Shown one piece after another: positions 1-8,046 of a stretch of 11,096 nucleotides of DNA. How positions within the stretch are numbered: the first letter of the stretch is position 1; the number at the start of each line of letters is the position of its first letter. A model generated the notes under the pieces. That model did not search any database. It saw only the letters and a list, made by a program, of their open reading frames with translations, and was not told the origin of the DNA. This stretch comes from Calditrichota bacterium (lineage in GTDB: Bacteria; Calditrichota; Calditrichia; RBG-13-44-9), in contig JAJRXE010000151.1 of the NCBI GenBank assembly GCA_024276455.1, positions 1-11,096 of the forward strand, given 5' to 3'. The position numbers were made by a program, and so were the translations under genes.

Positions 1-35
1 CGCTTCGCTACATCTTTTTTAGTAACAGTTTTCAT
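1..35 (-). CDS. Partial N-terminus of a probable small DNA-binding protein (HU/IHF-like)
   Basis: An ATG at 33-35 on the minus strand opens a frame that runs off the left edge after 11 codons, reading MKTVTKKDVAK and then a codon starting CG. It is preceded by a good Shine-Dalgarno sequence, GAGGGG, seven bases upstream, so the start is credible. The TVTKKD opening is typical of HU/IHF-family nucleoid proteins in several bacterial phyla, which begin with T-K-x-D-L/I/V and a first helix. LacI-type regulators can begin similarly (VTIKDVAK followed by AGVS), and the fragment is too short to separate the two. That a gene starts here is fairly likely; the family is a guess. Confidence 0.5.
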   Translation of the reverse strand, partial: MKTVTKKDVAK

Positions 36-42
36 TGAATGA

Positions 43-48
43 CCCCTC
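43..48 (-). promoter_or_regulatory. Ribosome binding site of the left-edge gene
   Basis: GAGGGG on the minus strand lies seven bases before the ATG at 33-35. It is one of the few clear Shine-Dalgarno sequences in the window and is the main support for a real gene start at the edge. Confidence 0.6.
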
Positions 49-74
49 AATAATTAGTATTTATTACTATCTGT

Positions 75-102
75 TTTATAAGAATTTAAAAGTTAACCCC
101 AA
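75..102 (-). promoter_or_regulatory. Candidate sigma70-like promoter of the left-edge gene
   Basis: On the minus strand TATAAA (75-80, five of six matches to TATAAT) follows a weak TTGGGG (97-102) with a 16-base spacer. The region is strongly AT-rich and separates the GWxTD gene from the next start. The -35 match is poor, and promoter consensus in this lineage may differ, so this is only a candidate. Confidence 0.3.
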
Positions 103-113
103 TTGATGCAAGG

Positions 114-139
114 AAAAATTTTCTAAATTCAAAATTTTT
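114..139 (-). terminator. AT-only inverted repeat at the end of the GWxTD gene
   Basis: AAAAATTTT (114-122) and AAAATTTTT (131-139) are perfect 9-bp inverted arms around an 8-base loop. The repeat overlaps the stop codon of the GWxTD gene (138-140). A pure A/T stem is weak and no separate U-tract follows, so it may be a poor terminator, an mRNA 3' end structure, or chance in AT-rich DNA. Confidence 0.2.
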
Positions 140-2189
140 AATCATTAATGAAATCCACGATTTGGAACTCCACCCGCCTCACGCTGGTTTGTCCATTTTT
201 CTCTTCCGTAACGGCAATCTCTAATTGGTACCTGCCGGGCGAAAGATTGCTTAAATTAAGCGTTTGAACAATAAAATCCTGAGGAGCGGTGGCCACATAT
301 TCGTTCACAATGCTGATTTCGCGCTGTCTTTTTCCCAGCAGGCGCCAGAGGAAATTTCGCTTCTGCAACGCCGTCAAGGTGTTCTCCACCCGCAGGTTAA
401 CCCTTTCTCCCGGACGGGTCACCGGAATATTGTAAATTTCGAAGTAAAGATAAAGAGGCTGATTTTTTGCAAAAAGATGGGTCGCACTGGGTAAAATGCT
501 TAAATGGTGACGATGGAAAAAATGGGGAATGGACGCAGACTGAATATCGTAAGCCAACAACAGGTCGGAGATGGTTAAGCGATCTGTTAACAATCCGGGC
601 GGCTGTAAAGAATCCCTGCTCACGAAACAGCGCTCTTCCTGTTCATCAATAATCTCCAATGAATAGCGAAACCGCCCGGAGTCGGTATTAAAGGTCAGGA
701 AGGCTACCAGCGAGCTGTCTAACCGGTTAACTGGTGAGGTGGAAGGGCTCAACTGCAATTCCTCCTTCCAGGAAGTTTCCGGGATTCGCAGCCGACTCAG
801 ACGGAACAAGCCAAGGCTAAACTCTTCGCGGGAATATTCGCTCATGCGAGGCAGTTCGAACACCAGCAGCCCCTCCAACTGATTTTTCTGCCGGAAAAAG
901 GTGAAACGGTAAGGAACCTGGAATGTACCTCCGGACAATTCAAATTCGAAGCGCTGCGGAATGGTGCGAAAAAGATTTTGCGCCACCAAGGTAAAATCAA
1001 TCAGGGTGCGTTCGCGAAAACGGGATTTAAGGGAAAGAGGAGGTTGAGTGAAGCGGTACTCCCCGTTCCAGAATTCATCGGAAAAATAAAGGAAGAAATC
1101 CTTGTAAAACCAGATCTGGGTAGGCGGATACACGGCGCCACCTTCGATGGACTTGCCGTATTCCATGATAAATTGCGGAGGACCGTAACGAATGTACGTT
1201 CTTCCGCGATCGGTGTTCCAGCCCTCGATGCCCAGGCGGGGCACGCTGAAGCGTAAATTGGCGTAAGCCACCCGTCCGTAATGTTCCAACAAACGTTCGT
1301 TCTCGGGGGTCAGGAACAGGGGATCGTTTTGTCGCCAGTAGCGGTCGGATTCTTCCGCGGAAAGGGAATCCCCTTTCAGCTCTTTTAAAAACAGCGGTCG
1401 GGTAAACACCCGCCGCTCTTTCCCTTTCAGGCGGGGAATGACCCGCCGAAAACAGCGCGCCGCTTCCGAATACTGGCGGTTAGCCAGATAGGCCAATCCT
1501 AAAAACATGTTGAATTTGGTGTCGAGGGAGTCTGCCGCCAGCGCCTGCCGGAAAAGCTCGATCATCTGGTCGTAATCTCCCACCTCGTAATAAAGATTCC
1601 CCAACAAATATTTGGCTTCGCGATTGGAAGGATCGATCTGCAAAGCCCGTTTTAAATAACTGACCGCCTGATCGAAATCGTCAATGGCAAATTCCCGATA
1701 GGAAAGCGGAATCTCCGTGTCGGTGTAACGATAGTAATAATCCAGCATGCTGTGGAGGTAAATTTCGCCCAGGCGCACATAGGCGTTCACAAAGGTGGTG
1801 TCTAATTCCACCGCCTTTTTGAATTCCCGCTTTGCCTGAAATTCATTTTGGCGGGCCAGGTAAATCAATCCGGCCACAAAGTAGGTAAACGGATCCCGGC
1901 GGCAAGCGTAACGGTATCTCTCCAACAATTCGTACGCTTTCAGACGATTCTCCAATCCGCCCTGGCGAAGATAATCCAGTGCCTGCAGCAGTTTCACCGC
2001 CGGCTGGCCGGGGAAACGTTGCACGAGAGAATCCAGCCCGCTCCGAAACTGCTGGTAATTCTTTTGCAAAAAGGCCTGCTGGATTTTTTTGATGTTTGCG
2101 GAAATGTTCGGGGAGTTTACATCGATTTGGGGATGAGCGATGGAGAACAGACAGAGCAGGAGCGCGATTGTCAACCGCTGAATTTTCAT
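138..2189 (-). CDS. Secreted TPR and GWxTD-domain protein
   Basis: This 683-residue protein of the GWxTD family has no established molecular function. Residues 1-20 form a Sec-type signal peptide (MKIQR, then a hydrophobic stretch, then AHP before Q21), so it is probably periplasmic or envelope-associated. Residues about 65-265 contain several TPR-like helical pairs, for example AEL/YLGN-type repeats ending in A-L-x-x-D-P/S, suggesting protein-protein contacts. The family signature GWNTDRG begins at G323 and is followed by YIRYGPP, with the usual preceding NDPLFLTPENE segment. The last ~110 residues are beta-rich with a PGRYQLEI stretch, like the Ig-like C-terminal domain of this family. The ATG overlaps the mutS stop as ATGA (2186-2189) and has no good Shine-Dalgarno sequence, so translation is probably coupled to mutS. 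The family call rests on a motif match; the role is unknown. Confidence 0.88.
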   Translation of the reverse strand: MKIQRLTIALLLCLFSIAHPQIDVNSPNISANIKKIQQAFLQKNYQQFRSGLDSLVQRFPGQPAVKLLQALDYLRQGGLENRLKAYELLERYRYACRRDPFTYFVAGLIYLARQNEFQAKREFKKAVELDTTFVNAYVRLGEIYLHSMLDYYYRYTDTEIPLSYREFAIDDFDQAVSYLKRALQIDPSNREAKYLLGNLYYEVGDYDQMIELFRQALAADSLDTKFNMFLGLAYLANRQYSEAARCFRRVIPRLKGKERRVFTRPLFLKELKGDSLSAEESDRYWRQNDPLFLTPENERLLEHYGRVAYANLRFSVPRLGIEGWNTDRGRTYIRYGPPQFIMEYGKSIEGGAVYPPTQIWFYKDFFLYFSDEFWNGEYRFTQPPLSLKSRFRERTLIDFTLVAQNLFRTIPQRFEFELSGGTFQVPYRFTFFRQKNQLEGLLVFELPRMSEYSREEFSLGLFRLSRLRIPETSWKEELQLSPSTSPVNRLDSSLVAFLTFNTDSGRFRYSLEIIDEQEERCFVSRDSLQPPGLLTDRLTISDLLLAYDIQSASIPHFFHRHHLSILPSATHLFAKNQPLYLYFEIYNIPVTRPGERVNLRVENTLTALQKRNFLWRLLGKRQREISIVNEYVATAPQDFIVQTLNLSNLSPGRYQLEIAVTEEKNGQTSVRRVEFQIVDFIND

Positions 2190-4852
2190 GAACTGTTTGG
2201 CTGATTTTTAATCATTTCCTTCAGTTCGTTCAGCTTAATGAGGGCCTGCAAAGGGGTCAGGTTGTTGATGTCCATTTTTTCCAGTTCCTTTTCCACCTCC
2301 GACTTTTGAATCAGGTCGAAAATGTTGAGCTGGTTCCGGTCCACCGCCGAGCCGGCGCGCCGCCGGGCCAGGCGGGGCACCCGGTGGGGCGTCACCTCGT
2401 TCGACTCCAGATTGTGAAGCACTTCTTTGGCCCGTTCCACCACCTCTTTGGGAAGCCCGGCCATTTGCGCCACATGAATACCGTAACTATTGTCGATGCC
2501 GCCCGGCTCCACCTTGCGCAGAAATACCACCGAATCGCCCACTTCCTTCACCGTCACCCGGTAATTTTTAATACGGGGGTAAAGCGAGGCCAGCTCGGTG
2601 AGTTCGTGGTAGTGAGTGGCAAACAGCGTTTTTGCCGCCACCTTTTTGTTATTGTGCAGGTATTCCGTCACCGCCCAGGCAATGGAGAGACCGTCGAAGG
2701 TCGAGGTGCCTCGGCCGATTTCGTCCAGAATAATCAGGCTGCGCGGGGTGGCGTTGTTCAAAATGTTGGCGGTTTCCAGCATTTCCACCAAAAAGGTGCT
2801 CTCGCCAAACGCCAGGTTGTCCGAAGCCCCTACCCGGGTAAAAATGCGATCCACCACCCCCAACCGGGCCCGCTTTGCCGGTACGAAGCTGCCGATCTGC
2901 GCCATCAGGCAAATGAGCCCCACCTGCCGCAGGTAAGTGGATTTCCCGGCCATGTTCGGCCCGGTTAGAATCATAATCTGGTTTTCCCGATTGTCCAGAA
3001 AGGTGTCGTTTTCAATGAACGGCTCGTCCGGAGGTAACAATTGCTCCACCACCGGATGGCGTCCGCCCTCGATCTCGAGGCGGTCGGAATCGTCCACCTC
3101 CGGGCGCACGTATTGGTTCTGGCGGGCTACTTCCGCCAGACCGGCCAGACAATCCAGTTCGGCCAGCAGTTCTGCGTTGTGCTGGATTTCTTTACTTCGG
3201 GCAGCTACCATTTCCCTCACCAGCTGGAACAGCTCATATTCCAGCTCGTTGATCCGTTCCTCGGCTCCCAGAATCTTCTCTTCGTATTCCTTTAATTCGG
3301 GGGTAATGAAGCGTTCGGCGTTCACCAGGGTTAGCTTGCGAATGAAATAATCCGGTACTTTGTCCAGATGCGGCCGCGTCACCTCGAAATAGTACCCGAA
3401 GACCTTGTTGTAGCCAATTTTCAGCGACGGAATTTGACTCTTTTCCTTCTCTCGTTGCTGAATTGCCACTAACCCGCTTTTTCCGTCCCGGGAGATTGTC
3501 CGCAGCTCGTCCAGTTCCTGATGGTACCCATCCCGAATAATACCGCCTTCCTTTAAATTTAAGGGCGGCGAATCGACAATGGCCCGTTTAATTAGGGCAA
3601 TGGTATCCTCCAGATTTTCCATCTGCTCGGCAAAGTCCTGCAGTTCCGGCAAAGCGGCTTCGTTCAGTAAATCCCGAATCGGTTGGATCAGACGAAGCGA
3701 ATTTTTCAGCGCCACCAGATCCCGGGGAGTTGCCCGCCCGGTGGAAATTTTCCCCACCAACCGCTCCAGATCGGCCATTTCGCTTAACAAATCCCGCAAG
3801 TTGCGACGCAATTCGTCGTGCTGGTAGAAGGCCTCCACCCGATCTAACCGTTGATTAATCAATGCTAAACGCACCAGCGGATGCGTAATCCAGCGTTTCA
3901 ACAATCGCCCTCCCATGGGCGTTACCGTTTTGTCCAGAATGGAAACCAGGGTCCCTTCGCGCTTATTGCCCAGCAATGTGGTGGTAATCTCCAGATTCCG
4001 CCGGGTGGTACTGTCCAGAATCATGTAATCGTCCAGCGCGACATAAGCCACCCGATTGATGTGCGAGAGGCCGTTCTGGTAATTTTCCTTCATGTAATGC
4101 AACACGGCTCCGGCCGCCACCACCGCCAGGCGGTGCTCCTCGATGCCAAACCCTTTTAAATTAGGGGTACGGAAATGCTGGCAAAGAATCTCGTAGCTGT
4201 AAGCGTGTTGAAAGACCCAGTCGTCCAGTTTGGTAAGAATGGCGGGCATCCGTTGATGAAAAAGCGGCAGGAAATTTTCGTGTTCGTTGGCAGGAACCAG
4301 GATTTCCTTGGGTCCAATTTGCTGGAAGTAGTCCACCAGATTGTCCAGCTCGAACTGGCTGACAAAAAAGTCGCCAGTGGAAATGTCGCAGTAAGCAATT
4401 CCGGCCTGGTTTCCTTCCACCACCACCGCCGCCAGAAAGTTGTTATTCTTATTGTCCAGGATTTTTTCGGAAAGGGTGGTGCCGGGCGTAATAACCTCTA
4501 CCACTTCCCGTTTTACCACGGTCTTTGCCAATTTGGGATCTTCCACCTGCTCGCAAATGGCCACCTTGTGCCCCGCCTGAATCAACTTGGGTAAATAGGC
4601 ATCCAGAGCATGGTAGGGGAATCCCGCCAGGGGGACATCCGAGGCTTTACCATGGGAACGTTTGGTAAGCGCAATGCCCAGTACCCGACTGATGGTCTTG
4701 GCGTCCTCGTAAAAGGTTTCGTAAAAATCCCCCATGCGGTACAACAGGATCATGTCCTGGTATTTCGCTTTAATGGAAAGATATTGCTCCATCAATGGAG
4801 TCGTTGCGCTGTTTTTAGTGCTTTTCTTCGCCACGTTGCTCATCCCATCCAT
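2186..4852 (-). CDS. mutS: DNA mismatch repair protein MutS
   Basis: This 888-residue protein recognises mismatches and small loops and starts mismatch repair with MutL. All hallmark elements are present. The mismatch-reading F-x-E motif is F43-Y44-E45 inside RMGDFYETFYEDAK. The ABC-type ATPase has Walker A GPNMAGKS at 631-638, an N-3/signature region around 672-691 (TRVGASDNLAFGEST), Walker B at D710-E711 followed by GRGTSTFDG, and the H-loop His747 in ATHYHEL. Near the C-terminus QLNIF (841-845) resembles a beta-clamp binding motif, and LTPLQAL close to the end matches the C-terminal helix-loop-helix oligomerisation segment. The length is normal for MutS1. The ATG at 4850-4852 has no clear Shine-Dalgarno sequence. 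M4 is an alternative start, and family homology only becomes certain from about residue 19. A structured 49-base segment ends nine bases upstream. The downstream neighbour overlaps by four bases. Confidence 0.97.
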   Translation of the reverse strand: MDGMSNVAKKSTKNSATTPLMEQYLSIKAKYQDMILLYRMGDFYETFYEDAKTISRVLGIALTKRSHGKASDVPLAGFPYHALDAYLPKLIQAGHKVAICEQVEDPKLAKTVVKREVVEVITPGTTLSEKILDNKNNNFLAAVVVEGNQAGIAYCDISTGDFFVSQFELDNLVDYFQQIGPKEILVPANEHENFLPLFHQRMPAILTKLDDWVFQHAYSYEILCQHFRTPNLKGFGIEEHRLAVVAAGAVLHYMKENYQNGLSHINRVAYVALDDYMILDSTTRRNLEITTTLLGNKREGTLVSILDKTVTPMGGRLLKRWITHPLVRLALINQRLDRVEAFYQHDELRRNLRDLLSEMADLERLVGKISTGRATPRDLVALKNSLRLIQPIRDLLNEAALPELQDFAEQMENLEDTIALIKRAIVDSPPLNLKEGGIIRDGYHQELDELRTISRDGKSGLVAIQQREKEKSQIPSLKIGYNKVFGYYFEVTRPHLDKVPDYFIRKLTLVNAERFITPELKEYEEKILGAEERINELEYELFQLVREMVAARSKEIQHNAELLAELDCLAGLAEVARQNQYVRPEVDDSDRLEIEGGRHPVVEQLLPPDEPFIENDTFLDNRENQIMILTGPNMAGKSTYLRQVGLICLMAQIGSFVPAKRARLGVVDRIFTRVGASDNLAFGESTFLVEMLETANILNNATPRSLIILDEIGRGTSTFDGLSIAWAVTEYLHNNKKVAAKTLFATHYHELTELASLYPRIKNYRVTVKEVGDSVVFLRKVEPGGIDNSYGIHVAQMAGLPKEVVERAKEVLHNLESNEVTPHRVPRLARRRAGSAVDRNQLNIFDLIQKSEVEKELEKMDINNLTPLQALIKLNELKEMIKNQPNSS

Positions 4853-4861
4853 TCATGCAAA

Positions 4862-4910
4862 TTCGTCAGAAGATAGTGATCTTTTGCGCCCGGCACAACT
4901 CCCTGACGAA
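4862..4910 (-). promoter_or_regulatory. Predicted three-way-junction RNA in the leader of mutS
   Basis: The minus strand between the kinase stop and mutS folds completely. A closing helix of 8 bp pairs TTCGTCAG (4903-4910) with CTGACGAA (4862-4869). Inside, after unpaired GGAG (4899-4902), are two hairpins directly abutting each other: TTGTGC-cgg-GCGCAA (4884-4898, six pairs including one U-G) and AAGAT-cact-ATCTT (4870-4883, five pairs). On the plus strand the U-G pair becomes an A-C mismatch, so the fold favours the transcribed strand. It ends nine bases before the mutS ATG and is not followed by a U-tract, so it does not look like a terminator. It could be a cis-regulatory leader or an mRNA-processing element. 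The pairing is read by eye; no energy was calculated and no known riboswitch class is recognised. Confidence 0.4.
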
Positions 4911-4932
4911 AATCCGTTCTCCAAAAGTCTGC

Positions 4933-7900
4933 CTATTTTATGAATTTTTCGATGGAAGGTTCAATGGGAAGCGTAAAATAGAAATGGCTGCCTTTGTTGA
5001 CCTCGCTTTCCACCCAGATTTCTCCCCCGTGGAGATTAATCACTTCCTTGCAGATCGACAGTCCCAGTCCGGTGCCGGCTGATTTTAGCGTCAGAGCGGA
5101 TTCGGCCTGTTCGTATTTCTGAAAAATCTGGTCGATTTTATCCGGCGGAATACCCACCCCGGTGTCGTGGACGCCTACCCGGGCAAAGAACTTCACTTCC
5201 CCTTTGATCTCTTTCTGGTACAGATCGGTGGTCACCGTAATTTTGCCGCCCTCCGGGGTAAATTTGGCGGCGTTGCTTAACAAGTTGTTCATCACCTGTT
5301 CAATGCGCAAAGGATCGAACAACAGTAAAGGCAGATTTTTGTTTAGCCGACTTTCGATGGTAATGTTCTTGTTTTTCACCAGCAGCTTGTGATTCTCAAT
5401 AATGCGTTCCAGGAGGGAATTCAGCTCGTTTACCTTGGGTTCGATGGAGAATTTCCCCACCTCAATTTTGGATGCCACCAGGAAATTGTCCACCAGCATT
5501 AACACCTTTTTCACATTTTCCTTTGCCAGATCCAGCAATTCTTCCTGTTCGGAATTAATGTCGCCCACCACCCGGTTGCGAATCAATTCCAGGAATCCCT
5601 GAATCACATTCATGGGCGAGCGCAGGTCGTGAACAATCATGGAGTTGAAGTCCGCTTTCAAGCGCTCCAGCTTTTTGGCCAGTCGCAGGTCGTTCAGTAC
5701 CAGAAAGAACCCCACCTTCTGGCGCTGCTGGTAAAAGGGAAAGGCAAAGGTGGAGACCGGAATCACTTCTCCCTGTTCAGGAATGAGTTCCAGTTCCACA
5801 TTCTCAATGGATTTGCGAGTTTCGTCAATTTTCTCGATGGTTTCCACAATTTCCGCCAGCTTTTCTTTGCTTTTGTCGGTAAAATAGCTGCTCAGCGGCT
5901 GTTTGGTCAATACCCGCTTTTCCTTACCCACCAGCCGTTCGAAAGCCGGATTTACGTACAGAATTTTTTGTTTAAAATCGCAGGTCACCAGCGCCAGGGT
6001 CATCGTTTCTGCCAGCGCCCGGTAGCGCTCTTCGGACGTCTGCAGGTTTTCGTACAAATAGGAATTCTCAATGGCCACGGCCGCCTGGTTAGCAAAATAC
6101 TCCAGCGCCTTCACTTTGTCTTCAGTGGGTTTCAGGCGGTCCACCGGATCGTGGACGATTAAATAGCCGAGATATTTCCGGCGGGTCTCAATGGGAATGG
6201 CCAGCAGATCCTGGTCGTGCCACTCACTAATGAGCTCATGTTCCGCCGGCAACACATGGTTATTGACACTCACCGGGTGGGATTCGTAAAAATAAGAACT
6301 GCTGATTTTCTTGCATTTGCGAATAAATTTGTTAAACTCCTGAAAAGGAACCGGTTTGAAAAAATCAATAACGAAATTGCCTTTTTTGTCAAACCCGACC
6401 TTCCGCACCGGTTCGTAACTCTTCAGAAAATCGTTGCTGCGTAGAATGACCGCATCATTCCACCCCAGCGTTTTGCGAATACTTTGCAGAATGCGCGCCA
6501 GAATTTCCTCCAGATTCAAATCCAGCTTAATTTCGTTCCCCAGCTCAAAAATACGGGAAAGCTGTTTCAACTTGTAATTGGCTTCGCGCACCACAAAGGT
6601 ATCGTGGAGCACAGTGTGCAGTTTTTTAAGCAGCTGCTCCACCCAGTCAATCTGCCAGGGCATGAAGCGGTCGTTCTTTTTCTTTTTATTGGCAATAATC
6701 ACTCCGATTTCCTCGTGCTGAATGCGAATCGGAGCAATAAACAGATTACCGTACTCCAGTTTGGCAAAGGTCTGTCGGGTGGCGAGGTTCAAATCCGGAT
6801 TCTCAGCCACATTTTCCAGCAAATGGGTCGCATCGGAAGAGATGATTTTATTGAACTGGGGATCTTTGTTCAAGAAAATAATATTTTTCTCTATTTCTCT
6901 GGGGGTGCTTTCGGATTTTTTAAAATAACTGTATTTGGGGAAGAGGAATCCGAAACCGCGATTGATTTGCCAGAAAATCGTACTGTCTGCATCGGTGACC
7001 TGGTTAATCATTTTACAGGCAATTTGCAGAATGGCTTCTTCGGAGAAACGATTGGCAATAAGCTGGTCGGCAAAGCCATCGGAGAACTGCCCGATCTTGG
7101 CAATTTTGAAAAAACGTAACACTCGTTGCGATAATATTTCCGCCAGGCTGCTTAAAAAATTCATCCCCTCTTTTGTCTCCTTTGTCTCTTTGGTATTTCC
7201 AATGAGGATTCCACCCCCGACCTCCCCTTTCAATCGAAAGGGCAAAAAGTAGATTTGCTCAACGTGCCAGCCCCACTCCCGAAGTTTGCGGAAAAGGTGC
7301 TCGTCCTGGTGGTAGGACAATTCGAATTCTTCTCCCCGGGTCGCAAAACCCAGCGCCAATTTCTCCAGTTTGGGCGTAATAATGGCATTTTTTCGCAAAT
7401 GAGGGGGAACAAACTGGGCAAAATGGAGCACCTGATGCAGCTCGGGATCCACCGTAAAAACCGCCCAATAATCGTACGGAAAAATTTTGGGCAAATAGTT
7501 GACCAGTTCCCCCAGGTTCTCGTCCAGGGTTTTTTCCCGGTACAGAATTTTTAAACAATTCACCAAATATTCTGCTATCTCTCTGCGGGTTTTCGCGGCG
7601 GCAAACTGAATTTCGCTTTCCACAATTGCTTTCAGGTTGTGACTGACTACCGAGGGAGGAATTTCCGCCGGTAAAAAAATGGAGCGGGGAAATTGGCGTA
7701 AATAATTTACCACAAATTCCTGGGCGGAAGCAGAAAGCAGGAAAATTAACCATTTTTCTTTAAATAAATCGAGCGGAATCAGTTCGTTTAATTCTTTATT
7801 GGACTGAAACTCTCTCCCCACAAACACCACATTTACATGGGGATCTACTTTCTGAGCGTAGGGACGCAAATCTTCCAGCGTGGTCAAATAAAACAATTCC

Positions 7901-7992
7901 GCGTTGGAAGCAGGAAGCTTGGCCTGGACCGATTGAAAGAAATTCTTTTCCGGGTGGGAAATAATAATTTTAATTGCTTCCTGGATTTTCAT
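4933..7992 (-). CDS. Soluble multi-GAF/PAS sensor histidine kinase
   Basis: This 1019-residue protein has no membrane segment or signal peptide and should be cytoplasmic. In order it contains: a receiver-like alpha/beta domain (about 1-125) without a phospho-acceptor Asp; three GAF-like domains (about 156-295, 305-465 and 478-645); a PAS domain (656 to about 770, starting RYRALAET); HisKA with the phospho-accepting His788 in IVHDLRSPMN; and HATPase_c with N-box Asn907 (LLSNAAKFT), G1 box D943 (DTGVGIP) and a G2 box GTGLGLS near 977. It should autophosphorylate His788 in response to ligands or redox signals bound by GAF/PAS. There is no C-terminal receiver and no response regulator nearby, so its partner is unknown. 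The ATG at 7990-7992 lacks a clear Shine-Dalgarno sequence. The gene ends 80 bases before mutS. The kinase core is certain; the GAF boundaries are approximate. Confidence 0.93.
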   Translation of the reverse strand: MKIQEAIKIIISHPEKNFFQSVQAKLPASNAELFYLTTLEDLRPYAQKVDPHVNVVFVGREFQSNKELNELIPLDLFKEKWLIFLLSASAQEFVVNYLRQFPRSIFLPAEIPPSVVSHNLKAIVESEIQFAAAKTRREIAEYLVNCLKILYREKTLDENLGELVNYLPKIFPYDYWAVFTVDPELHQVLHFAQFVPPHLRKNAIITPKLEKLALGFATRGEEFELSYHQDEHLFRKLREWGWHVEQIYFLPFRLKGEVGGGILIGNTKETKETKEGMNFLSSLAEILSQRVLRFFKIAKIGQFSDGFADQLIANRFSEEAILQIACKMINQVTDADSTIFWQINRGFGFLFPKYSYFKKSESTPREIEKNIIFLNKDPQFNKIISSDATHLLENVAENPDLNLATRQTFAKLEYGNLFIAPIRIQHEEIGVIIANKKKKNDRFMPWQIDWVEQLLKKLHTVLHDTFVVREANYKLKQLSRIFELGNEIKLDLNLEEILARILQSIRKTLGWNDAVILRSNDFLKSYEPVRKVGFDKKGNFVIDFFKPVPFQEFNKFIRKCKKISSSYFYESHPVSVNNHVLPAEHELISEWHDQDLLAIPIETRRKYLGYLIVHDPVDRLKPTEDKVKALEYFANQAAVAIENSYLYENLQTSEERYRALAETMTLALVTCDFKQKILYVNPAFERLVGKEKRVLTKQPLSSYFTDKSKEKLAEIVETIEKIDETRKSIENVELELIPEQGEVIPVSTFAFPFYQQRQKVGFFLVLNDLRLAKKLERLKADFNSMIVHDLRSPMNVIQGFLELIRNRVVGDINSEQEELLDLAKENVKKVLMLVDNFLVASKIEVGKFSIEPKVNELNSLLERIIENHKLLVKNKNITIESRLNKNLPLLLFDPLRIEQVMNNLLSNAAKFTPEGGKITVTTDLYQKEIKGEVKFFARVGVHDTGVGIPPDKIDQIFQKYEQAESALTLKSAGTGLGLSICKEVINLHGGEIWVESEVNKGSHFYFTLPIEPSIEKFIK
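7168..7194 (-). repeat. In-frame 9-bp tandem repeat encoding (TKE)x3
   Basis: Three near-identical copies of ACN-AAR-GAG in the histidine kinase gene encode Thr-Lys-Glu three times (residues 267-275). They lie in a charged loop after the GGGILIGN strand of the first GAF domain. Because the unit is 9 bp, copy-number slippage would lengthen or shorten the loop without shifting frame. Confidence 0.7.
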
Positions 7993-8014
7993 ATCAGAAC
8001 AGTTGTTTTTTATT

Positions 8015-8043
8015 AATTTAACAAAATAAATTTAACTCTACAA
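8015..8043 (-). promoter_or_regulatory. Candidate promoter of the histidine kinase gene
   Basis: The 54 bases before the kinase start (7993-8046) are only about 19% G+C by hand count, unlike the surrounding genes. Within them TTGTAG (8038-8043) and TAAATT (8015-8020) on the minus strand are separated by 17 bases. Both hexamers are weak matches to the sigma70 consensus, so the base composition is better evidence than the boxes. Confidence 0.22.
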
Positions 8044-8046
8044 GAT

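Noticed and set aside
2139..2153. Lipoprotein signal at Cys13 of the GWxTD protein
   Set aside because: The cysteine sits inside the hydrophobic core (LLLC) without the Ala/Ser-Gly/Ala-Cys lipobox, so an ordinary signal peptide is more likely.
2306..2968. 220-codon open frame on the plus strand
   Set aside because: It is antisense to the ATPase and connector regions of mutS, which are intact. The translation is rich in His, Arg, Gln and Pro without domain character; it is a codon-bias shadow.
6484..7119. 211-codon and other long plus-strand frames opposite the histidine kinase (also 5629-6162)
   Set aside because: They mirror GAF and PAS coding sequence on the other strand, have no ribosome binding sites or recognisable domains, and the minus-strand protein is uninterrupted.
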